Assembly: GCA_012934845.2 (NCBI GenBank)
Contig: WNNJ02002780.1
Location: 1-64,000, forward strand
DNA from: Pomphorhynchus laevis
Lineage: Eukaryota > Acanthocephala > Palaeacanthocephala > Echinorhynchida > Pomphorhynchidae
Length of the DNA: 64,000 bases
Reading direction: 5' to 3'
The position numbers and the translations under genes are program-made. Positions 28,601 through 40,360 of this stretch are shown here, one piece after another. A model generated the notes under the pieces. It was not told the DNA's origin, made no database searches, and worked only from the letters and a program-made list of their open reading frames with translations. Each line of letters starts with the position of its first letter. Within the stretch, counting starts at the first letter, position 1.

Positions 28601-28875
28601 TTATTTGCCGAACAGACCGGGTCTTGTCTGATCGCACATCCTCGTGAATTTTTCGAACAGGCCGGATGGCACCTCCTGAACGCGTCGTCTACAGAGGACG
28701 CCTTAGTATTGGCGGGGTCATTTTGATTAAACTTTATCATGGTTTGATGGTTGCGACAATTGTTTTCCCGACCGGCTGCCGCATGCCTGTCGTCGGTAAG
28801 GTCCGCGTTTGGTTCACGCTCACAGAGAGTAAGCGTTATCCAGTGGCACCACGAGGAGGAACGGACCGCACCACC
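25698..28875 (-). mobile_element. RTE/BovB-type LINE 1, near full length
   Basis: The insert is bounded by a perfect 15-bp target-site duplication, CTGATGTTATTATGT, at 25683-25697 and 28876-28890. Removing the element and one copy restores a 2,330-bp satellite unit, which confirms the ends. On the minus strand it has a ~135-bp leader, one long coding region (endonuclease then reverse transcriptase) and a 3' tail of short AAG repeats (CTTCTTCTT on the plus strand). The coding region ends within ten bases of the tail. Length, single ORF, very short 3' UTR and short-repeat tail all fit the RTE clade. Its base composition is clearly more GC-rich than the satellite. Confidence 0.95.
25705..28740 (-). 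pseudogene. RTE-type LINE ORF: AP endonuclease plus reverse transcriptase
   Basis: This is a frame of about 1,011 codons with four in-frame stops (codons at 27262-27264, 27088-27090, 25891-25893 and 25738-25740) and no frameshift. The N-terminal ~70 residues have no known domain. The AP-endonuclease domain follows, with RVATLNVGTLTGKSREIA, the catalytic IQETKW, AGDMNAHVG and a final QHKPLICDL segment. Such proteins are often database-annotated as craniofacial development protein 2-like. The RT has AFLDLEKAFDRVPH, GVHQGSALSPLLF and the catalytic LYADDVMLVS. The C-terminus has the METKMLRW and RLRWYGHVMR motifs typical of RTE. The two stops between the endonuclease and RT parts are at places where tryptophan is expected (ER-W-R, DF-W-R), consistent with G-to-A changes. 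The copy looks young but is not translatable in full. Confidence 0.93.
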
Positions 28876-31800
28876 CTGATGTTATTATGTAATTTCTGTA
28901 ATACATATGACAATCTTTTAAGTAACTTAAGGAATGAGACCATAACGCCACAAATAAATTGACCTTTATGAATAGAGATGGTCTGATAAGCAAGTTTTTG
29001 TTTACTAGAATTCATCAGTTCGAATTAAGCTATTTATGGAAAATGCTATTTTTTCAAAATTTTAGCCGGCAGCCGACACGTCATCGAGATGACTCATACT
29101 ACACATTAGTGCTTTTGTTCATTTTTGACCCTTAGAAGTAACAAATAGTAATCTGATCAATAAGGGCTAATAAGTTTTTGCCAGACAGCAGCTTTTGACC
29201 CGTTTCAATGAAATGCTGGACTGTTTTTATTATGATTGTTTAATGCAATCTCACGATACACTTCATCGGGATGCATCATACCACATACGATTGCTTTTGT
29301 TTATCTTTGACGCTTAGAAGTAACGAATAGTATTCTGATCGTTTTGGTAGACTAGTTATTACCTGATAGCAGCTTTAAAAAATTGCGGTATTCCATTGAA
29401 TTTATGACCATTGTAATCATGCATTTTTGATGCAATCTTAATTTGACAACTGCCAAGGTATTTTGAAGGATAATAAAACTGCTCAATAAAGGATCAGTCA
29501 AACGACTGAGATATATAAAAATGATCTAATTAGCCAGTTTTAAGTTTACTACAAATTTGCCGCAAAAATTAAGCAATCTTTAGAAAATGGTATTGTTTAA
29601 AAGTCAAGCCCACAGCTGAAACGTCATCAAGTTAGCCTGTACAACAGAAAAGTTCTTTTGTTCATCTTTGACGTTTTAAAGTGATTAATAGTATGAAGAT
29701 CGCTAGTATTGACCTGTAATTATGGGACAGCAGCTTTCAAAATATTGCCGTACTCCATTTAAATCCATGACCATTGTTATCATGCTTGTTTGATGCAATT
29801 AGAATGATACACCTGCCAAATTTATTTGAATAATAAAAACGAACACAACTTTGCATAATTTAAACACTTGATATAATTAAAGATAGTTCAAAAGGAGCAA
29901 CCTTAAAGTTTACTATAATTTTGCGCTAAAATTAAACAATTTATAGAAAATGCTATATTTTCAAATACAAGGCAGACCTCAAAATATAAATTAAAATAAC
30001 TCATAATACTGCTTAGTGCTTTCAGTAATCATAGAAGCTTAAGGGTTACAAATAGTATGCTGATCGTTAACTGTGGACATTTTTACTAAACAACAGCTTT
30101 CACTTTTTTGGCATATTTCAATGAAAATGCTAGACTGTTGTTATTACGCTTGTTTAATCCAATCTTAATGACACATATGACAACCTCTTGAATATTTTTA
30201 ACAAATGATATTATGACGCAACAAATGAATTGACTAATATGAATAGAGATGTCTGATAAGCAAGTTTTTTTACGAGAATTTAGCAGTTTGAATTGAGCTA
30301 TTTAGAGAAAATGCTATTTTTCAAAAGTCAAGCAGGCAGCCGAAACCTCATCGAGATAGCTCATACTACAGATGAGTGCTTTCGTTCATCTTTGACGTTT
30401 ATAAGTAAAATAGTATTCTGATCAGTATGTGTTTTGCAGTTAACCGACATCAGCTTTCGACATATGCCGTATTACATCTAAATCTATGACCATTGTTATC
30501 ATGCATGTTTTATGCAATCTAAATAAAACAAATGCCAGATTTTTAAAAAGGATAAAAAAAACAATGACGCATTTTAAAAACTTTTGATATTTATAAAGAT
30601 GGTCTTATAATCAAGATTTAATTTTTCAATAATTTTGCCGCTAAATTTAAGCGATTTATAAAACTGCGATTTTACAAGCTCAAACAGACGGCTTAACGTA
30701 ATCAAGATGGATCATACTACTGATGAGTTATTCTGGCTATATTTGACGTCTAGGAGAGAATAATAGTATGCTGATCGTCAGTGTTGACAAGTTTTTAACT
30801 AACATCAGCTTTCAACATATTGCCGTATTCACTAAGAATCAATGAGCATGTTTATCATGCATGTTTGATGCAATCCTACTGATAGTTATGCAAAATACTT
30901 ATAAGTGAGATAAAATGACACAATGACGCATCATTATAACGCCTGATATTTAAAAAGATAGTCTGGTAAGCAACTTTTATGTTTACTATAATTTTGCCGC
31001 TAAAATTAAGCGATTTATAGGAAATTGTATTTTTAAAAGTCAAGCAGAGAGCCAAACCGTCATCGAGATGAATCATACCACTGATTTAGTCTTCTGACAT
31101 AATTGAAGTTTAGACGTTACAAATAGTATGCTGATCGTTGACTGTGAACGTTTTTATCTACGCTGCTTTCAACATTTTGACCTGTTTTAATCAAATGCTA
31201 GACTGATGTTATTATGTAATCTCTGTAATACATATTACAATCTTTTAAGTAACTTAAAAAATGAGACCATGTTGACACAAATGAATTGACCTTTATGAAT
31301 AGAGATGGTCTGATAAGCAAGTTTTTGTTTACGAGAATTCATCAGTTCAAATTAAGCTTTTTAGGGAAAGTACTTTTTTTCAAAATTTTAGCCGGCAGTT
31401 GACACGTCATCGAGATGACTCATACTACACATTAGTGCTTTTGTTCATTTTTGACCCTTAGAAGTAACAAATAGTAATCTGATCAATAAGGGCTAATAAG
31501 TTTTTGCCCGACAGCAGCTTTTGACCCGTTTCAATGAAATGCTGGACTGTTTTTATTATGATTGTTTAATGCAATATTACGATACACTTCATCGGGATGC
31601 ATCATACCACATATGATTGCTTTTGTTTATCTTTGACGCTTAGAAGTAACGAATAGTATTCTGATCGTTTTAGTAGACTAGTTATTACCTGATAGCAGCT
31701 TTAAAAAATTGCCGTATTCCATTGAATTTATGACCATTGTAATCATGCATTTTTGATGCAATCTTAATTTGACAACTTCCAAGGTATTTTGAAGGATACT

Positions 31801-34800
31801 ATAACTGCTAAATAAAGGATCAGTCAAACGACTGAGACATATAAAAATGATCTAATTAGCCAGTTTTAAGTTTAATACAAATTTGCCGCAAAAATTAAGC
31901 AATCTTTAGAAAATGGTATTGTTTAAAAGTCAAGCCCACAGCCGAAACGTCATCAAGTTAGCCTGTACAACAGAAAAGTTCTTTTGTTCATCTTTGACGT
32001 TTTAAAGTGATTAATAGTATAAAGATCGTTAGTATTGACCAGTAATTATGGGACAGCAGCTTTCAAAATATTGCCGTACTCCATTTAAATCCATGACCAT
32101 TGTTATCATGCTTGTTTGATGCAATTAGAATGATACACCTGCCAAATTCATTTGAATAATAAAAACGACACAATTTTGCATAATTTAAACACTTGATATA
32201 AATTAAGATAGTTCAATAGGCGCAACCTTAAAGTTTACTATAATTTTGCGCTAAAATTAAACAATTTATAGAAAATGCTATATTTTCAAATACCAGGCAG
32301 ACCTCAAAATATAAATTAAAATAACTCATAATACTGCTTAGTGCTTTCAGTAATCATGGGAGCTTAGGCGTTACAAATAGTATGCTGATCGTTAACTGTG
32401 GTCATTTTTACTAAACAACAGCTTTCACTTTTTTGGCATATTTCAATGAAAATGCTAGACTGTTGTTATTACGCTTGTTTAATCCAATCTTAATGACACA
32501 TATGACAACCTCTTGAATATTTTTAACAAATGATATTATGACGCAACAAATGAATTGACTAATATGAATAGAGATGTCTGATAAGCAAGTTTTTTGTTTA
32601 CGAAAATTTAGCAGTTTGAATTGAGCTATTTAGAGAAAATGCTATTTTTCAAAAGTCAAGCAGGCAGCCGAAACCTCATCGAGATAGCTCATACTACAGA
32701 TGAGTGCTTTCGTTCATCTTTGACGTGAATAAGTAAAATAGTATTCTGATCGGTATGAGTTTAGCAGTTAACCGACATCAGATTTCGACATATGACGTAT
32801 TCCATTTAAATCTATGACCATTGTTATCATGCATGTTTTATGCAATCTAAATAAAACAAATGCCAGATTCTTAAAAAGGATAAAAAAAACACAATGTCGC
32901 ATTTTAAAAACTTTTGATATTTAATAAAGATGGTCTTATAATCAAGATTTAATTTTTCTATAATTTTGCCGCTAAATTTAAGCGATTTATAAAACTGCGA
33001 TTATTCAAAACTCAAACAGACAGCTAAAACGTAATCAAGATGGATCATACTACTGATGAGTTATTCTGGCTATCTTTGACGTCTAGGAGGGACTAATAGT
33101 ATGCTGATCGTTAGTGTTGACAAGTTTTTAACTAACATCAGCTTTCAACATATTGCCGTATTCTCTTAAAATCAATGAGCATGTTTATCATGCATGTTTG
33201 ATGCAATCCTATGATAGTTATGCCAAATTCTTATAAGTGAGATAAAATGACACAATGAAGCATCATTATAACGCCTGATATAAATAAAGACAATCTGGTA
33301 AGCAACTTTTATGTTTAATATAATTTTGACGCTTAAATTAAGCGATTTTTCGGAAATGGTATTTTTAAAAGTCAAGGAGATAGCCAAATCGTCATAGAAA
33401 TGAATATACCACTGATTTAGTCTTCGGACATAATTAAAGTTTAGACGTTTAAATTGTTTGCCGATCGATGACTGTTTACGTTTTTATCTACAGCAGCTTT
33501 CAACATTTTGACCTGTTTTAATCAAATGCTAGACTGTTGTTATTATGTTTGTTTTATGTAATCTCTGTAATACATATGACAATCTTTTAAGTGACTTAAG
33601 AAATGACACCATGAGTTCACAAATGAATTAAACTCTATGAATAGAGATGGTCTGATAAGCATGTTTTTGTTTACGAGTATTCATCAGTTCAAATTAAGCC
33701 ATTTAAGTAAAATGCAATTTTTTCAAACTTTTAGTCGGCAGCCGACATGTCATCGAGATGACTCATACTACAGATTAGTGCTTTTGTTCATTTTTGACGC
33801 TTAGAAGTAACAAATAGTAATCTGATCAATAAGGGCTAACAAGTTTTTGCCCGACAGCAGCTTTTGACCTGTTTCAATGAAATGCTGGACTGTTTTTATT
33901 ATGATTGTTTAATGCAATCTCACGATACACTTCATCGAGATGCATCATACTACATATGATTGCTTATGTTTATCTTTGACGCTGAGAAGTAACGAATAGT
34001 ATTCTGATCGTTTTGGTAGACTAGTTATTACCTGATAGCAGCTTTAAAAAATTGCCGTATTCCATTGAATTTATGACCATTGTAATCATGCATGTTTGAT
34101 GCAATCTTAATTTGACAATTGCCAAGGTATTTTGAAGGATAATAAAATTGCACAATAAAGAATCATTCAAACGACTTTGAAATATAAAAATGATCTAATT
34201 AGCCGGTTATAAGTTTTCTACAAATTTGCCTCAAAATTTAAGCAATTTTTAGAAAATGGTATTGTTTAAAAGTCAAGCCCACAGCCGAAACGTCATCAAG
34301 TTAGCATGTACAACAGAAAAGTTCTTCCGTTCATCTTTGACGTTTTAAAGTGATTTACAGTATGATGATCGTTAGCGTTGTCTAGTAATTATGGGACAGC
34401 AGCTTTCAAAATATTGCCGTACTCCATTTAAATCCATGACCATTGTTATCATGATTGTTTGATGCAATTAGAATGATACACCTGCCAAATTCATTTGAAT
34501 AATAAAAACGACACAATTTTGCATAATTTAAACACTTGATATGAATAAAGAGAGTTCAAAAAAAGCAAAGTGAAAGTTTACTATAATTTTGCGCTAAAAT
34601 TAAACAATTTGTAGAAAATGCTATAATTTCAAAGACCAGGCAGACCTCAAAATATAAATAAAAATAACTCATAATACTGCATAGTGATTTCAGTAATCAT
34701 GGAAGTTTAGACTTTACAAATAGTATGCTGATCGTTAACTGTGGACATTTTTACTAAACAGCAGCTTTTACGATTTTGGCATATTTCAATGAAAATGCTA

Positions 34801-36802
34801 GACTGTTGTTATTACGCTTGTTTAATCCAATCTTAATGATACATATGACAACCTCTTGAATATTTTTAACGAATGATCTTATGACGCAACAAATGAATTG
34901 ACTAATATAAATAGAGATGTCTGATAAGCAAGTGTTTTGTTTACCAAAATATAGCAGTTTGAATTGAGCTATTTAGAGAAAATGCTATTTTTCAAAAGTC
35001 AAGCAGGCAGCCGAAACCTCATCGGAATTGCTCATACTACAGATGAGTGCTTTCGTTCATCTTTGACGTTAATAAGTAAAATAGTATTCTGATCGGTATG
35101 TGTACAGCAGTTAACCGAAACAGCTTTCGACATATACCGTATTCCATCGAAATATATGACCATTGTTATCATGCATGTTTTATGCAATCTAAATAAAGCA
35201 AATGCCAGATTCTTAAAAAGGATAAAAAAATAACACAATGTCGCATTTTAAAAACTCTTGATATTAATAAAGATGGTCTTATAATCAAGATTTAATTTTT
35301 CTATAATTTTGCCGCTAAATTTAAGCGATTTATAAAACTGCGATTATTCAAAACTCAAACAGACAGCAAAAACGTAATCAAGATGGCTCATACTACTGAT
35401 GAGTTATTCTGGTTATCTTTGACGTCTAGAAGGGACTGACAGTACGCTGATCGTTAGTGTTGACAAGTTATTAACTAACATCAGCTTTCAACATATTGCC
35501 GTATTCTTTTAAAATCAATGAGCATGTTTATCATGCATGTTTGATGCAATCCTATGATAGTTATGCCAAAATCTTATAAGTGAGATAAAATGACACAATG
35601 AAGCATCATTATAACGCCTTATATAAATAAAGACAATCTAGTGAGCAACTTTTATGTTTACTATAATTTTGACGCTAAAATTTAGCGATTTATAGGAAAT
35701 GGTTTTTTTTGTAAAAGTCAAGCAGAGAGCCAAATCGTCATCGAAATGAATCATACCACTGATTTAGTCTTCGGACATAATGAAAGTTTAGACGTTAAAA
35801 TTGTATGCTGATCGTTGACTGTTTATGTTTTTATCTACAGCAGCTTTCAACATTTTGACCTGTTTTAATCAAATGCTAGACTGTTGTTATTATGTTTGTT
35901 TTATGTAATCTCTGTAATACATATGACAATCTTTTAAGTGACTTAAGAAATGACACCATGAGTTCACAAATGAATTGAACTCTATGAATAGAGATGGTCT
36001 GATAAGCAAGTTTTTGTTTACGAGTATTCATCAGTTCGAATTAAGCCATTTAAGTAAAATGCAATTTTTTCAAACTTTTAGACGGCAGCCGACATGTCAT
36101 CGAGATGACTCATACTACAGATTAGTGCTTTTGTTCATTTTTGACGCTTAGAAGTAACAAATAGTAATCTGATCAATAAGGGCTAACAAGTTTTTGCCCG
36201 ACAGCAGCTTTTGACCTGTTTCAATGAAATGCTGGACTGTTTTTATTATGATTGTTTAATGCAATCTCACGATACACTTCATCGAGATGCATCATACTAC
36301 ATATGATTGCTTATGTTTATCTTTGACGCTGAGAAATAACGAATAGTATTCTAATCGTGTTTGGTAGACTAGTTATTACCTGATAGCAGCTTTAAAAAAT
36401 TGCCGTATTCCATTGAATTTATGACCATTGTAATCATGCATTTTTGATGCAATCTTAATTTGACAATTGCCATGGTATTTTGAAGCATAATAAAATTGCA
36501 CAATAAAGAATCATTCAAACGACTTTGAAATATAAAAATGATCTAATTAGCCAGTTATTAAGTTTACTACAAATTTGCCGCAAAAATTAAGCAATTTTTA
36601 GAAAATGGTATTGTTTAAAAGTCAAGCCCACAGCCGAAACGTCATCAAGTTAGCCTGTACAACAGAAAAGTTCTTCCGTTCATCATTGACGTTTTAAAGT
36701 TATTAACAGCATGATGATCGTAAGCGTTGGTCAGTAATTATGGTACAGCAGCTTTCAAAATATTGCCGTACTCCATTAAAATCCATGACCTTTGGTATCA
36801 TG
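28876..36802 (+). repeat. Satellite array, segment 3
   Basis: Satellite resumes in monomer 6 straight after the LINE duplication. Unit starts are 29404, 31730, 34073 and 36421 (spacings 2,326, 2,343 and 2,348 bp). The last unit is cut in monomer 2 (start 36785) by the second LINE. Units here carry more small indels and substitutions than those at the left edge. Nothing other than satellite is seen. Confidence 0.93.
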
Positions 36803-39800
36803 CTTCTTCTTCTTCTTTTTTTTAGCCTTTTTCCCGTGTGTTGCCGGGGTCGGCTCTCATGGAACGCATCCTCCATTTGCAACGATCCGAAGCCAGATCA
36901 GGGTGTAGTCTAGCATCTCTTAGATCCTTGTGCAGCGTGTCAGACCATCGCTGTCTTGGTCGTCCTTTGGGGCGTTTGCCTTTAAAGTCTATTTTCAAGC
37001 CTGCCTTTGCGATGGAACCGTCATGTGCCCGTAGAGTGTGGCCAAACCACCGGAGACGGGCTTCTAGCATTTTCTCACGGATAGGCATCACACCGTATCG
37101 TCGGTAAATATCATCATTGCGAACCCGATTTAGGAGACTAAAACCGCTTGTCCATCGAAGCATCTTCGTCTCCATGACAGCGAGACGACGTTCCGCTATC
37201 TTTGTGATAGGCCAGCATTCTGCTCCATAAAGAGCAATGGGACGAATAACGCTTCGATATATCTTTGACTTTATGCTATCCTTCATTTTGCGGTCGCACA
37301 TTATGCCAGTTGTAGCACGCCACTTCATCCATGTAGCATTGATTCTGGCAGTTATTTCGTTGTTCAATTCGCCATCAGCTGAGAGCACCGATCCTAGATA
37401 TTTGAAATTTTCGGTCCGTGGAAGGTCTGTTCCGTTTATATTGATCGTGCCCGTATCGTTTGTATTGGTCGTCAAGTACTCAGTCTTCCTAGTGTTTAGC
37501 CGCAGGCCATGTTGTGCTAATCTGTCATTCCAAAGCTTGACTAACTGCGTGAGGTCGGTCTTATTGACGGAAGCTAGGAAAGACGTCGTCCGCATATAGT
37601 AGGGTATAAGGTGCTTGACGCTGACTGTCGCTCGTTAAGGTATCCATGACCAGAATAAACAGAAGTGGCGAAAGCACGCTTCCTTGGTGGACGCCGACGG
37701 AAATACGAAATGGTTTTGATACTCCAGCTGTGCATCGTACTCTGCTTCTTGGGCCGATGTAGAGCAGCTTGACCCACTCAACCAGATGCTCTGGGATTTG
37801 ATGTTGGCGTAGCGCATGCCAGATAAGCTCATGTGGAACGCGATCGAAAGCTTTCTCTAAGTCGAGGAATGCTATGTGAAGAGGTGTGTCTTTTTCCCGA
37901 TATTTTTCGATCAGCAGCCGCGCGGCATGTATGGCGTCGGTGGTGCCACATCCCTTGACGAAACCAGCCTGATTGATTGTACAATTTGCGATTTTGCGTA
38001 TACGCTGGTCAAGAATTCGCTCGAATACCTTCATAGTATGAGATAGCAATCTGATAGGGCGGTAGTTTGAACATTCAGCTGGATTTCCTTTCTTTTTCCA
38101 AATTGGTACCGTGGTGCTATATTGCCAATCAGTCGGTGTTGTGTGTTCTTCGATGATTTTGTTAAAGAGTTTCGCTAACCAAGGTGCTGGGTTCCAGCAC
38201 TTGGATTTCCATAGCTCGGCTGAGATGTCATCTGGGCCTGCTGTTTTTCCCTTCTTTGTCCTCTTTAACGCTTCATCAACTTCCTCCGTGCTAATTGGGA
38301 GTAATGGACCGAGTACTGTTTGGGCTTGTGAGATTGGGGGGTGAGTGAACCCTTCAGTACATACTTCCTCAAAATACTCACGCCATCTTTCTAAAACTTC
38401 TGGTCGACCTACGATTTGTTCGACGTTTTTATCATTAACGCAGTGGAACTTTTCGATGTCCTGAGTTTGTTTGTGGCGGAGCTTGAGAAGTCAGAAAAGG
38501 TCGCGTTCGCCGTCTCGAGTATCCAGCTTCTTGTACACTTCCTCATAATGGATGGCTCGTGCGGACGCCACGGCTTTCTTCGCTTTACGCTTGGCTTCGT
38601 GATACTTCTGCCAATTTACATGGGTCTTATCATCGAGGAATACGTGATATTGTCGCTTCTTTTCACGCACCCTCATTTTCACCTCATCTGTCCAAAGCCA
38701 AGTATCAAAATTGATGTAGCGTCTTCCGGGCTTGGTGGATCCAATTGTCTTTTTGGCGGCGATGTGGATAATATCTTTGACTCTGTTCCATGTGTTCTCG
38801 ACGTCTGTTACGTCAGGCAATTGTATGCGATGTATCATTTCAGACTCCTTCTCGTGGAATCGCCACCACTTGATGCGTGATGAGCCGGTACGCTTTTCCT
38901 GATGTTGTTTGGGTGGTTTAATATTCAAAACTGCGATTACGGGACGATGCTGTGCTGCTGTTGTCTCATAAGGTATGACCTTTACGTCATGTACAGTGGA
39001 CATTTGTTTGCGCCGTACAAGAATGAAGTCAATCTGCGATTTGTTTACTCCACTGTAGTATGTTGGAAGCTGTGTGGGCCGCTTTATGAACCATGTATTG
39101 GTGATGATGAGGTCGTGGGAGTCTGAGAAGTCGACAATGCGCTCGCCATCTTTGTTTCTCTGACCGTATCCATTTCCACCATGGCACTGATTTCCTTCGG
39201 CCCGTTGGCCAACATGACCGTTGAGATCTCCTGCGATTATTAGATAATCTTCAGCGGGAATTTTGCGTGTGTTGCTGTCCAGCATCTCCCAAAATGTATC
39301 TTTCGCTGATTCGCTTTGTCCTGTCTGTGGTGCATAAGCAGAGAAAATGTGAATTGTTCGCTCCATGGTAACGATGGATATCTTCATTAGCCGGTCGTCG
39401 TAACGATTCACCTCCTTTACAGCATCACGGAACTGCTCGGAGATAGCTATACCAACCCCATTTCGTGTTCGAGTGTTACCGTTGTAAAAAAGTTTGTAAC
39501 CGTTATTGCCGCGTTCGCGCTCCAAGTCATAGGCTTTTGCACCACTCCATTTCGTCTCTTGTAATGTACATACGTCGATTTTCCTTCTTCGCAGCATCAT
39601 CGCTAGTTCTTCGGTCCTACTAGTAAGTGTGCCGATGTTTAGAGATGCTACGCGCATCTTTTCGTGAGCTTTATTTGTGTTTTTATAACACTGGACTGGA
39701 TTACTTAAATCCCGGCGTCGTCCATGCGTTGGGAACCCTTGCGTATTTATCAGTAAAACCGGGCCTCGTCTTACCGCGTCGAATTTAGTGGACGCCTTAT

Positions 39801-40231
39801 CTATGTTTCGTGTTTGCATTTTTAGGTGTGTTCCATTTTTCTTTGATAACGACTTATTTGTTTTTGTGACTGGCTTGTCGCAGAGCCTATCGTCAACCAC
39901 AGTTATAAGCGGTGGGCCTAACCGGTACTAATCCAATAGTGTAACTTGTCCGGTAACAAGTGGCAGATCCTTATTTAATGGCGGGATCGACTCGCCATAT
40001 CATAGCGTTAAGCCCCCAATGGATGGATTTTATAGACGTAAGGCTGCCACACTATACGTCACCATCACGATAACGCTACAGCTAGCTGTCCGCGACTGCT
40101 TATTCGTCAAGCCAAAGCTTGCTTTAATCGCAGCTACCCTGTATATCTACAGGACACTCCCCTATCCGCAACCCGGGGACGCGACGCGTGGCGCAAGCTA
40201 CGCCCGCATTAGAATCGATGATTCTAATGTA
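36803..40231 (-). mobile_element. RTE/BovB-type LINE 2, near full length, a different family from LINE 1
   Basis: The left end is a 3' tail of AAG repeats followed by A (CTTCTTCTTCTTC then a T run on the plus strand), shared in type with LINE 1. The right end is at about 40,231, where inverted satellite begins. A leader of about 330 bp precedes the ORF. An imperfect palindrome ATTAGAATC-GAT-GATTCTAAT (about 40209-40229) sits at the right junction. No target-site duplication can be found because the right flank is rearranged. The distance between flanking unit starts (36421 and 40959) minus the element leaves ~1.1 kb, so about 1.2 kb of satellite was lost at this locus. Confidence 0.88.
36822..39900 (-). 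pseudogene. RTE-type LINE ORF: AP endonuclease plus reverse transcriptase
   Basis: The coding region is about 1,026 codons. The N-terminus has MRVASLNIGTLTSRTEELA, LQETKWSG, AGDLNGHVGQ and the QHRPVIAVL endonuclease segments. The RT part has AFLDLEKAFDRVPHELIW, GVHQGSVLSPLLF and the catalytic LYADDV. The C-terminus has METKMLRWTSG and RLRWFGHTLR. Two lesions are visible: an in-frame TGA at 38491-38493, where homologues read through, and a one-base frameshift at about 37,580 just after YADDV. The protein is alignable with LINE 1 throughout but differs at many residues, so the two are separate families. The final stop lies about 20 bases from the tail. Confidence 0.92.
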
Positions 40232-40360
40232 TCATTGTGTCATTTTATCTCACTTTTGAGATTTGGCATAACTATCAAAGGATTGCATCAAACATGCAAT
40301 ATAAACATGCTCATTTTTTTAAGAGAATACGGCAATATGATGAAAGCTGATGTTAGTTAA
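40232..40360 (-). repeat. Inverted piece of satellite monomer 5 at the LINE 2 junction
   Basis: The sequence from TCATTGTGTCATTTTATC to GCTGATGTTAGTTA is the reverse complement of the start of monomer 5 (compare 42361-42490). Forward satellite resumes at 40361 with ACGTTTTTATCTACAGCAGC of monomer 6. The piece is therefore an inversion bordering the LINE, accompanied by loss of most of monomers 2 to 5. Confidence 0.85.

Noticed and set aside
38416-38880. Plus-strand ORF of 154 codons
   Set aside because: It is antisense to the conserved endonuclease coding region of LINE 2 and has no recognisable domain.
40019-40360. Plus-strand ORF of 113 codons
   Set aside because: It runs from the LINE 2 leader across the junction into inverted satellite, so it is a chance frame over a joint.
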